DNA of 6,008 bases from Clostridia bacterium (lineage in GTDB: Bacteria > Bacillota > Clostridia > Oscillospirales > Acutalibacteraceae). Both the position numbers and the translations under genes were made by a program. Of the stretch, positions 1 through 5,360 are shown in pieces (the stretch's first letter is position 1; each line of letters starts with the position of its first letter). The notes beneath the pieces were generated by a model, which worked only from the letters and a program-made list of their open reading frames with translations, was not told the DNA's origin and made no database searches. The DNA is taken from assembly GCA_900766895.1 (NCBI GenBank), contig CAAFXF010000098.1, positions 1 through 6,008 on the forward strand, given 5' to 3'.

Positions 1-11
1 CATTTTTGGCA

Positions 12-36
12 GGTTCGGATTACTCTTTATTGCCTA
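12..36. repeat. Copy 1 of a 25-bp repeated segment
   Basis: This 25-bp stretch matches 5273-5297 at 22 of 25 positions in the same orientation, and all three differences are transitions (positions 18, 22 and 28). It lies just past the stop codon of the MIF-like gene. The other copy lies in the transcribed leader of the fucosidase gene. It may be part of a dispersed intergenic repeat; the window edge hides what lies to its left. Nothing else is seen in bases 1-37, and no convincing terminator for the MIF-like gene is visible there. Confidence 0.4.
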
Positions 37-37
37 G

Positions 38-379
38 TTAAAAATTCATATTGTTCCAGCCCCATTGGGTTGAGCCTGAATACTTTACATAAAGCTTATC
101 CGGTGAAATACCGAGAACATCATTATATATTGAGCAAAGCTCTACAGTCATTTTTTCGCAGGCTGAATCATCACTATAACCGAAAACGCTGACATCAACA
201 AAAGCCATAGGTGACGAGCCGTCGCCCTTAAAATACATATCGCATTTGTCCTCAAACGACAGCATAAGCCAATCCTCACTTTTACCCAAATTTCTGATGG
301 CTTGACCTAATTTTGACTTTAGCTCTTCCCTTTTTTCATCGGAAATCTCTACATTTGTGTTTGTGTTAATAAACGGCAT
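38..379 (-). CDS. MIF-like tautomerase (macrophage migration inhibitory factor homologue)
   Basis: This 113-residue protein resembles eukaryotic MIF (about 115 residues) along its whole length. It begins Met-Pro-Phe-Ile with an NTNV stretch; Pro2 becomes the N-terminal catalytic base of the tautomerase superfamily once Met is removed. Lys33 in a GKS context matches the GKP lysine of MIF. The C-terminal part carries ISPDKLYVKY and ends in GWNNMNF, close to the ISPDRVYINY and GWNNSTF of human MIF. The Cys-Ala-Leu-Cys redox motif of MIF is replaced by Met-Ala-Phe-Val, so thiol oxidoreductase activity is not expected. The family forms trimers and tautomerises phenylpyruvate or dopachrome in vitro; the bacterial role is unknown. 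No signal peptide is visible. An AGGAG (388-392) lies 8 bases before the start codon. It is transcribed divergently from the oxidoreductase operon. The family call is secure; the physiological function is not. Confidence 0.85.
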   Translation of the reverse strand: MPFINTNTNVEISDEKREELKSKLGQAIRNLGKSEDWLMLSFEDKCDMYFKGDGSSPMAFVDVSVFGYSDDSACEKMTVELCSIYNDVLGISPDKLYVKYSGSTQWGWNNMNF

Positions 380-387
380 AAAATCAA

Positions 388-392
388 CTCCT
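388..392 (-). promoter_or_regulatory. Ribosome binding site of the MIF-like gene
   Basis: On the minus strand this reads AGGAG, 8 bases upstream of the ATG at 377-379. It supports that start codon, which also keeps the Pro required at position 2. Confidence 0.75.
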
Positions 393-408
393 AAATGTTT
401 ATATACAT

Positions 409-437
409 ATTATAAATGTACAAGTGGAAAAAATCAA
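409..437 (-). promoter_or_regulatory. Sigma-A type promoter for the MIF-like gene
   Basis: On the minus strand, TTGATT (432-437) is followed after 17 bases by a perfect TATAAT (409-414). Transcription would begin near 402, giving a leader of about 20 bases before the start codon. The promoter lies back-to-back with the oxidoreductase promoter (457-485), leaving only about 20 bases between the two -35 boxes. Confidence 0.6.
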
Positions 438-456
438 ACATATTGTAAAAAATTTC

Positions 457-485
457 TTGACAAAATAAAGTAATGCTTATATAAT
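457..485 (+). promoter_or_regulatory. Consensus sigma-A promoter of the oxidoreductase operon
   Basis: A perfect TTGACA (457-462), a 17-base spacer and a perfect TATAAT (480-485) make a fully consensus promoter. Transcription should begin around 491-493, just upstream of the T-box Stem I. An intrinsically strong promoter fits control by attenuation in the leader rather than by an activator. Confidence 0.85.
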
Positions 486-694
486 TATTTCAATAATGTT
501 AAATGCGTTGACAAGAACAAGGTCTGTACGGATTATGTTGCAGAGAGCTGTCGGTCGGTGAAAGACAGTACAGAGAAATACAGATTATCCTCTTTGAGCA
601 GACATACTGAATAAAAGTAAGTATGTACGGTTGCCCCCGTTAAAAGGATAGTACATATAAGTGTATGAAGTGCATCATATGATTTATGATGAAT

Positions 695-732
695 AAGAGT
701 GGTACCACGGTAATAAGTCTTTATCGTCTCTT
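695..732 (+). promoter_or_regulatory. T-box antiterminator
   Basis: AAGAG (695-699) pairs with CTCTT (728-732), and ACGGTAA (707-713) pairs with TTATCGT (721-727). Between them is the seven-base bulge TGGTACC (700-706), which receives the tRNA acceptor end. The 3' arm overlaps the left arm of the terminator (728-738), so the two structures exclude each other. Confidence 0.85.
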
Positions 733-768
733 AGCCTATAACGTTTAGGCTAAGAGGCTTTTTATTTT
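728..768 (+). terminator. Leader (attenuator) terminator of the T-box
   Basis: A perfect 11-bp stem pairs 728-738 with 746-756 around a 7-base loop. It is followed by a T-rich tract (759-768). It should stop transcription before porG when the sensed tRNA is charged. Confidence 0.9.
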
Positions 769-789
769 ACAGCGAAAGAGGGAGAGAAA

Positions 790-1365
790 ATGAAGGAAGT
801 AGTAGAAATCCGTTGGCACGGCAGAGGCGGTCAGGGTGCAAAGACTGCCGCATTATTACTTGCCGACGTTGCCTTCAAGACAGGAAAATACGTACAGGGC
901 TTCCCCGAATACGGTCCGGAAAGAATGGGTGCACCTATTACAGCCTACAACAGAATAAGCAACAAGGAAATTAGAGTTCACTCAAACATATATCACCCAA
1001 ACTTTGTGGTTGTTGTTGACGAGGGCTTGCTTGAATCGGTAGATGTTGCAAAGGGCATCAAGCCGGGCGGTGCAATTATAGTTAACAGCACAAGAACACC
1101 TGAAGAGGTAAGAAACGAAATCAGAGACTTTGACGGCAGGGTTTACACCATTGATGCAAAAAAGGTTTCTGTAGCCTGCCTTGGTAAATACTTTCCAAAC
1201 ACACCCATGCTTGCGGCAACCGTAAAGGTTAGCGGTGTTATGGAAACGGATACCTTTCTTAACGAAATGGAGGCATCCTTTAACCACAAGTTTGCATCAA
1301 AGCCCGAGGTTATCGAGGGCAATATGAACGCACTTAAAATGTCATTTGAGGAGGTACAGGGATAA
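790..1365 (+). CDS. porG: 2-oxoacid:ferredoxin oxidoreductase, gamma subunit (PorG/PorC type)
   Basis: This 191-residue protein is the gamma subunit of a pyruvate/2-oxoacid:ferredoxin oxidoreductase, the domain that contributes to the CoA-binding side of the enzyme. The family hallmark is near the N-terminus: RWHGRGGQGAK (residues 8-18), followed by YVQGFPEYGPERMGAP (34-49). The length is usual for the separate subunit. The start is supported by an AGGGAG (779-784) 5 bases upstream and by its position directly after the T-box terminator. The stop overlaps the start of the next gene in TAATG, implying translational coupling. The order gamma-delta-alpha-beta is that of the four-subunit enzymes of archaea and Thermotoga, unlike the single-chain pyruvate oxidoreductase common in clostridia. 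Sequence alone cannot separate pyruvate from branched-chain or aryl 2-oxoacid use. Confidence 0.93.
   Translation: MKEVVEIRWHGRGGQGAKTAALLLADVAFKTGKYVQGFPEYGPERMGAPITAYNRISNKEIRVHSNIYHPNFVVVVDEGLLESVDVAKGIKPGGAIIVNSTRTPEEVRNEIRDFDGRVYTIDAKKVSVACLGKYFPNTPMLAATVKVSGVMETDTFLNEMEASFNHKFASKPEVIEGNMNALKMSFEEVQG
1349..1354 (+). promoter_or_regulatory. Ribosome binding site of porD
   Basis: A full AGGAGG lies inside the end of porG, 10 bases before the porD ATG at 1365-1367. It confirms a start that overlaps the porG stop codon by one base. Confidence 0.75.
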
Positions 1366-1673
1366 TGAAAAGCGATTTGAAAAAGCTTGGGCTGAAATGC
1401 TCCTGGGAGGATTTGACCGAGGGCATGCAAATCTACGGCTCAATGACATCAAAGGAATTTAAGACCGGCGAATGGGCAACAGTTAAGCCTACACTTTACA
1501 ACGAAAAGTGCATCAACTGTCTTTTATGTATTCCTGTTTGTCCCGACAGCTGCATAGCTACATATGAGGGTACTCAAATCAGAGGCCCTATTGACTACGA
1601 CCACTGCAAGGGCTGCGGCATCTGTGTAAAGACATGCCCTACCGGTGCATTAACTATGAAGGGGGTAAAGTAA
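1365..1673 (+). CDS. porD: 2-oxoacid:ferredoxin oxidoreductase, delta subunit (2x[4Fe-4S] ferredoxin-like)
   Basis: This 102-residue protein is the electron-transfer subunit. It carries two bacterial-ferredoxin motifs: Cys49-x2-Cys52-x2-Cys55-x3-Cys59-Pro and Cys81-x2-Cys84-x2-Cys87-x3-Cys91-Pro. In the usual pattern each [4Fe-4S] cluster takes three cysteines from one motif and the last cysteine of the other. The clusters pass electrons between the thiamine-diphosphate site of the beta subunit and external ferredoxin. The first 40 residues are a family-typical extension (ending GEWATVKP) that docks on the other subunits. Cys12 and Cys63 lie outside the motifs. It starts within the porG stop and ends one base before porA, so translation of the three genes is probably coupled. 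Confidence 0.93.
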   Translation: MKSDLKKLGLKCSWEDLTEGMQIYGSMTSKEFKTGEWATVKPTLYNEKCINCLLCIPVCPDSCIATYEGTQIRGPIDYDHCKGCGICVKTCPTGALTMKGVK

Positions 1674-1674
1674 T

Positions 1675-2856
1675 ATGGCAAGACGAGACAGACTCAGCGG
1701 TAACGAAGCAGTTGCAGAGGCATTGCGCCAGATTAATCCCGATGTAATGGCTGCCTTCCCTATTACCCCATCAACAGAAATTCCGCAGTACTTTTCCAAG
1801 CTCGTTGCCGACGGCAAGGTTGACAGCGAGTTTATTCCGGTTGAAAGCGAGCATTCCGCCATGTCTGCGGTTATCGGTGCACAGTCGGCAGGTGCAAGAA
1901 GCGTAACCGCTACTTCATCGGCAGGTATGGCGCTTATGTGGGAGGAGCTTTATCTTGCAGCCTCAAACAGACTGCCATGCGTGCTTACACTTGTAAACCG
2001 TGCATTATCGGGACCCATCAACATCAACTGTGACCACTCCGACAGTATGGGCGCAAGAGACGCAGGCTGGATTCAAATTTATGCAGAAAACAACCAAGAG
2101 GTATATGACAATCTCTGCATGGCATACAGAATCGGCGAGCACAAGGATGTTAAGCTTCCTGTTATGATTTGTCAAGACGGCTTCATTACATCTCACGCAG
2201 TTGAGAACATTATTCTTAACGAGGACGAGGAGGTTAAGAATTTTGTAGGAGAATACGAGCCTGAAAACTATCTTTTGAACAAGGATATGCCAATGCATGT
2301 TGGACCGTACAGTGTTACAAACTACTACTTTGAAGCAAAAAGAGCACAGGCTCAGGCACTCAAAAACGCAAAGCAGGTAGTTCTTGATGTTGCAAAGGAA
2401 TACAAAAAAATGACCGGCAGAAGCTACGGCTTATTTGAAGAATACAGGATGGACGACGCCGACTACGCAGTTGTTATCATCGGCTCCGCCGCAGGAACAA
2501 CAAAGGATGCTGTTGACCAATTAAGAGAACAGGGCAAGAAGGTCGGTATGATTAAGATTAGACTGTTCCGTCCGTTCCCTGCCGAAGAAATTGCCGAGGC
2601 TCTTAAAAATGTTAAGGCTGTTGCACTTATGGACAGAACAGAAAGCTACAACGACACCTGCGGTCCTTTGGGTGCAGATGTTACAACAGCACTGTTCAGA
2701 GCAGGCCTGTCACCAAAGGTTATCAACATTGTTTACGGCTTGGGCGGCAGAGATGTCAGAGTTAAAAATATGATTGAAGTATACGGATGGCTTGAGGATG
2801 CCGACAGGAACGGCAAGGTTGACGAGCCATACAGATATATGGGCGTTAGAGAGTAA
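1675..2856 (+). CDS. porA: 2-oxoacid:ferredoxin oxidoreductase, alpha subunit
   Basis: This 393-residue protein, of full usual length, is the large subunit that shapes the substrate pocket and activates thiamine diphosphate. The first domain has FPITPSTE (Thr31 corresponds to the conserved catalytic-site threonine), ESEHSA (Glu59, the expected glutamate contacting the thiamine aminopyrimidine) and a conserved Arg109 in NRALSGP, expected to bind the substrate carboxylate. GARDAGWIQIYAENNQE follows and is typical of the PorA group. A second Rossmann-like domain begins near residue 262 (ADYAVVIIGS). The protein looks closer to PorA-type pyruvate enzymes than to IorA-type indolepyruvate enzymes. 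However, PorA-like proteins also serve branched-chain and aryl 2-oxoacids, so the substrate is open. The start follows AAGGGGG (1659-1665) and lies one base after the porD stop. Confidence 0.93.
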   Translation: MARRDRLSGNEAVAEALRQINPDVMAAFPITPSTEIPQYFSKLVADGKVDSEFIPVESEHSAMSAVIGAQSAGARSVTATSSAGMALMWEELYLAASNRLPCVLTLVNRALSGPININCDHSDSMGARDAGWIQIYAENNQEVYDNLCMAYRIGEHKDVKLPVMICQDGFITSHAVENIILNEDEEVKNFVGEYEPENYLLNKDMPMHVGPYSVTNYYFEAKRAQAQALKNAKQVVLDVAKEYKKMTGRSYGLFEEYRMDDADYAVVIIGSAAGTTKDAVDQLREQGKKVGMIKIRLFRPFPAEEIAEALKNVKAVALMDRTESYNDTCGPLGADVTTALFRAGLSPKVINIVYGLGGRDVRVKNMIEVYGWLEDADRNGKVDEPYRYMGVRE

Positions 2857-2863
2857 GGAGGAG
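2855..2863 (+). promoter_or_regulatory. Ribosome binding site that fixes the porB start
   Basis: AAGGAGGAG overlaps the porA stop codon and lies 6 bases before the ATG at 2870. The same frame is open from 2774, but starting there would add 32 residues inside porA without a family match. The ribosome binding site favours 2870. Confidence 0.85.
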
Positions 2864-2869
2864 CAACAG

Positions 2870-3814
2870 ATGTATAATTTTAAGGAATATGTTTCAAGAG
2901 ATGACAGACTTGCTCCGGGCCACAGAATGTGCGCAGGCTGCGGCGGTACAATAGCTGTTAGAAACGTACTTAAGGCTTTGCACGAGGGTGACCGCGCAGT
3001 TGTGGGCAACGCAACAGGCTGTCTTGAGGTTAGTACATTTATGTACCCATACACAGCATACAAGGACAGCTACATTCACAATGCATTTGAAAATGCAGGT
3101 GCAACACTTGCAGGCGTTGAGGGTGCGTACAATGCTCTTAAGAGAAAAGGCAAGATTGACGACACCTTTAAGTTTATCACCTTTGGCGGCGACGGCGGTA
3201 CATACGACATCGGCTTCCAATCACTTTCAGGTGCTATGGAAAGAAATCACGATATGGTTTATGTTTGCTACGACAACGGTGCATATATGAACACAGGTAT
3301 TCAAAGAAGCTCTGCAACCCCTATGTTTGCAGACACAACAACAACTCCTATCGGCAAGGAGTCTAACGGTAAGCTTCAGTACAGAAAGGATTTGGCAGCT
3401 ATCATTGCAGAGCATCAAATCCCTTACGTTGCACAAACAACCTTTGTACAGAACTTTAGAGATTTGCATTGCAAGAGCGAAAGAGCAATTTATACAAAGG
3501 GTGCGGCGTTCCTTAACATTATGGCTCCGTGCCCAAGAGGCTGGAGATACCCTACATACGATATTATGGACATTGTTAAGCTTGCAGTAGAAACAAGATA
3601 TTGGCCTTTATTTGAGGTTGTTGACGGCAAGTGGATACTTAACTACGAGCCGAGAAAATATGTGCCTATTGAGGAATGGCTTGTTAAGCAAGGCAGATTT
3701 AAGCATATGTTTAAGCCGGGCAACGAGTGGATGATTGAAGCATTTCAAAAGGAAGTTGACAGACGTTGGGACGAATTGTTAAAGCGTTGCGACGGTCACA
3801 GATTTTCATACTAA
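2870..3814 (+). CDS. porB: 2-oxoacid:ferredoxin oxidoreductase, beta subunit (ThDP-binding)
   Basis: This 314-residue protein, starting MYNFKEYVS, is the catalytic thiamine-diphosphate subunit. It begins with APGHRMCAGCG (Cys21, Cys24), followed by GNATGC (Cys51) and later APCPRG (Cys221). These are the four cysteines expected to hold the [4Fe-4S] cluster next to the cofactor. The thiamine/Mg2+ motif runs from GGDGG (106-110) to DNGAYMNTGIQRS (135-147). The enzyme catalyses 2-oxoacid + CoA + oxidised ferredoxin to acyl-CoA + CO2 + reduced ferredoxin, reversibly. With the T-box upstream, the reductive carboxylation direction is a reasonable inference. It is the last gene of the operon, 13 bases after porA, and is followed closely by a terminator. 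Confidence 0.94.
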   Translation: MYNFKEYVSRDDRLAPGHRMCAGCGGTIAVRNVLKALHEGDRAVVGNATGCLEVSTFMYPYTAYKDSYIHNAFENAGATLAGVEGAYNALKRKGKIDDTFKFITFGGDGGTYDIGFQSLSGAMERNHDMVYVCYDNGAYMNTGIQRSSATPMFADTTTTPIGKESNGKLQYRKDLAAIIAEHQIPYVAQTTFVQNFRDLHCKSERAIYTKGAAFLNIMAPCPRGWRYPTYDIMDIVKLAVETRYWPLFEVVDGKWILNYEPRKYVPIEEWLVKQGRFKHMFKPGNEWMIEAFQKEVDRRWDELLKRCDGHRFSY

Positions 3815-3822
3815 AACAAAAG

Positions 3823-3857
3823 ATGAGAGAAAGCGTAATGCCTTCTCTCATTTTTTA
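3823..3857. terminator. Intrinsic terminator after porB, probably bidirectional
   Basis: ATGAGAGAA (3823-3831) pairs with TTCTCTCAT (3843-3851) and runs into six T's (3851-3856). The fucosidase stop codon (3855-3857, minus strand) abuts the hairpin, and reading leftward the hairpin is followed by a TCTTTTGTTTT tail. One structure can therefore end both convergent transcripts. Confidence 0.85.
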
Positions 3858-5234
3858 TTCGTAAAATCCAATAGATTTAATATGCGGAGTTGAACGGCTT
3901 TGGCGAATTACGAGTATTGCTCCGCTTGCGTTTTTGTCGAGCTTAACAATCTTCTTTGAGCCGACTATTGTACCCGAATAGGCTTTTTTATATTTACCGT
4001 TTGCTTTTTTAAGATACAGGTCAAATTTTTCAATTCTCTGGCTGTATGCCAAATTCTCCGAAATAATAAAATACCTAAGCTTTTTGGGTGAATCAAAGTT
4101 AAATTCAAGATAGCCGTCCGTGTGCTTAAGCTCACCGATATTTTGCTCAAGAACAGGATTAGCCGTAATATCTGCAATCTTATTACCGAGTGCCTTTAAT
4201 CTTTTGACATCCTTTGAACAGATTACACCCTTATACGACGGCGGAATATTAAGAAGCAGAGTACAGTTATTTCCGACAGAGGTCAGATAAATCTTAAACA
4301 GCTTTTTTAGACTCTTGACGGTTTTGTCATCCTTTTTATGATAAAACCAGCCCTTGCGTATAGATACATCAACCTCGGCAGGATACCAGGAAAGATATGC
4401 ATTATTCTTTAGCACATTCCTTGAGCCCAAGTCCTCATCCATTGTGTCTACTCTTTGAAGCTTTGCCGTATCATTCTCTGCCTGCTGGCTGTTTTTTTCA
4501 ATAGATTCACACTGCTTCAGAGATGCAGGAACAACCGAATACTCGCATTTTCTTGCCTTGCCTGCCTCGTTGCCTACCCAACGGATATCCTCACCGCAAA
4601 TGGCGATGTTAGCCTTTGGCTGCATAGTTCTTATAATTTTGTAATAACGCTGCCAATCATATGTAAAAGCCTTGGCATTTGCACCCTTTGCACCGTCAAA
4701 CCACACCTCAAACAGCTCTCCGTAATTTCCGCAAAGCTCGGTCAGCTGACGGACAAAGTAATCGTTATACTGCTCTGTGCCATAGGTTTTTTCGTGCATA
4801 TCCCAAGGTGAAAGATAAACGCCGAATTCCATACCCTGCTTGTGACATTCGTCGGACACAGCCTTTACAATATCAGTAGCAATCGGAGAATTCATAACGT
4901 TAAAATCGGTTGTGCCTGTATTCCAAAGGCAAAAGCCGTCGTGATGCTTGCAGGTTAAAATAATGCCTGTCATACCGCCTGCTTTTACTGCCTTAACCCA
5001 CTGTTCAGGCTTAATCTTGGTAATATCAAAATCCGTTGCAACCTCACTGCCGCAACCCCATTCCCTGTCATTTGCAGTGTTCATACCAAAGTGAAAGAAT
5101 GCGTAAAAGGGCTTTTCCTGTAGTCTTATTTGATTTTCCGTAGGAACAACCGAAATGTATCTTTTTACCTCCTCATCATCAAGAGGTTGATTGTTATTGG
5201 TAGTTGTCCAGTTTTGGTCTAATCTCATTTTCAT
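3855..5234 (-). CDS. GH29 alpha-L-fucosidase, intracellular
   Basis: This 459-residue glycoside hydrolase family 29 enzyme should release L-fucose from glycans. It opens with VVPTENQ and FYAFFHFGMNT (43-53), then GMTGIILTCKHHDGFCLW (His97-His98, fucose binding) and VWFDGAKG, in which Asp180 is the expected nucleophile. IRWVGNEAG follows and contains Glu223, the best acid/base candidate. These motifs suggest the GH29-B group, which prefers alpha-1,3/4-linked fucose as in Lewis antigens. The last roughly 90 residues look like the beta-sandwich found at the GH29 C-terminus. No signal peptide is seen, so the substrate must be imported. The frame extends to an ATG at 5291, but that codon sits at the predicted transcript start without a ribosome binding site. 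The ATG at 5232-5234 has GGAG 7 bases upstream. Confidence 0.9.
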   Translation of the reverse strand: MKMRLDQNWTTTNNNQPLDDEEVKRYISVVPTENQIRLQEKPFYAFFHFGMNTANDREWGCGSEVATDFDITKIKPEQWVKAVKAGGMTGIILTCKHHDGFCLWNTGTTDFNVMNSPIATDIVKAVSDECHKQGMEFGVYLSPWDMHEKTYGTEQYNDYFVRQLTELCGNYGELFEVWFDGAKGANAKAFTYDWQRYYKIIRTMQPKANIAICGEDIRWVGNEAGKARKCEYSVVPASLKQCESIEKNSQQAENDTAKLQRVDTMDEDLGSRNVLKNNAYLSWYPAEVDVSIRKGWFYHKKDDKTVKSLKKLFKIYLTSVGNNCTLLLNIPPSYKGVICSKDVKRLKALGNKIADITANPVLEQNIGELKHTDGYLEFNFDSPKKLRYFIISENLAYSQRIEKFDLYLKKANGKYKKAYSGTIVGSKKIVKLDKNASGAILVIRQSRSTPHIKSIGFYE

Positions 5235-5241
5235 AATAATT

Positions 5242-5245
5242 CTCC
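5242..5245 (-). promoter_or_regulatory. Ribosome binding site that decides the fucosidase start
   Basis: On the minus strand, GGAG lies 7 bases upstream of the ATG at 5232-5234. The other in-frame ATGs (5289-5291 and 5253-5255) have no comparable site. Confidence 0.65.
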
Positions 5246-5259
5246 GTTGCTTCATCAGA

Positions 5260-5283
5260 CAATTTGAACCACGGTTCGAATTG
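5260..5283. repeat. Palindrome in the fucosidase leader (possible operator or mRNA hairpin)
   Basis: CAATTTGAACC (5260-5270) and GGTTCGAATTG (5273-5283) form an inverted repeat with 10 of 11 positions matching and a two-base centre. It begins about 10 bases downstream of the predicted transcription start and ends about 25 bases before the start codon. It could be a repressor site or a hairpin at the mRNA 5' end. The right arm is also the left end of the repeat shared with 12-36. Confidence 0.5.
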
Positions 5284-5297
5284 CTCTTCATTGCCTA
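5273..5297. repeat. Copy 2 of a 25-bp repeated segment
   Basis: It matches 12-36 at 22 of 25 bases in direct orientation. Its right end coincides with the predicted transcription start of the fucosidase gene, and its left end is one arm of the palindrome at 5260-5283. Confidence 0.4.
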
Positions 5298-5299
5298 AT

Positions 5300-5328
5300 A
5301 TTATACCACTGCCTATAAAAATAATCAA
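5300..5328 (-). promoter_or_regulatory. Sigma-A promoter of the fucosidase gene
   Basis: On the minus strand, TTGATT (5323-5328) is followed after 17 bases by TATAAT (5300-5305), with a TGG just before the -10. The -35 box lies 1 base beyond the T-tract of the groEL terminator, so the gene appears insulated from groEL and separately controlled. Confidence 0.7.
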
Positions 5329-5329
5329 C

Positions 5330-5357
5330 AAAAAATCCCTTGGACGTATCCAAGGGA
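5330..5357 (-). terminator. Intrinsic terminator of the groEL transcript
   Basis: TCCCTTGGA (5336-5344) and TCCAAGGGA (5349-5357) form a perfect 9-bp stem with a 4-base loop. Reading the minus strand it runs into six T's (5330-5335). It lies about 130 bases past the groEL stop, with the structured element between them. Confidence 0.88.
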
Positions 5358-5360
5358 CAT

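Larger units (their letters stand above)
501..768 (+). promoter_or_regulatory. T-box riboswitch (tRNA-sensing leader) of the por operon
   Basis: This is a complete T-box leader. Stem I has the conserved GAGAG segment (543-547), a distal hairpin with arms CTGTC (548-552) and GACAG (564-568) around a GGTCGGTG-type loop, and the TTTGAGC signature near its base (593-599). In my fold the specifier region lies between helices 521-528/579-586 and 513-516/591-594. By spacing to TGAGC the specifier is AUC (587-589, Ile). Further stems pair 602-608 with 620-626 and 673-678 with 686-691. The T-box motif (696-710) contains TGGT, which pairs with the ACCA end of a tRNA having an A discriminator base. The leader lets transcription proceed when the cognate tRNA is uncharged. 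The family call is secure. The amino acid is only moderately supported, with Tyr the chief alternative. Confidence 0.93.

Noticed and set aside
2774..2869. A longer porB start at 2774 giving 32 extra N-terminal residues
   Set aside because: It lies inside porA in another frame. The strong AAGGAGGAG at 2855-2863 sits just before the ATG at 2870, and the family start is close to that residue.
4455..4879. Overlapping plus-strand reading frames inside the fucosidase gene
   Set aside because: They are antisense to a clear GH29 gene, lack ribosome binding sites and show no recognisable protein features.
5235..5291. Fucosidase start at 5291 giving 19 extra residues
   Set aside because: That ATG coincides with the predicted transcript start and the repeat/palindrome, and has no ribosome binding site. 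The ATG at 5234 has GGAG at proper spacing.
12..5297. Attachment sites of an integrated element (direct repeats at both ends)
   Set aside because: No integrase, recombinase or other mobile gene lies between them, and the enclosed genes are ordinary metabolic genes in intact operons.
5260..5297. tRNA 3' end, because of the GGTTCGAAT string resembling a T-loop
   Set aside because: The flanking bases form no 5-bp T-stem with it, and no acceptor, D or anticodon arms are found nearby. The string is explained by the palindrome.
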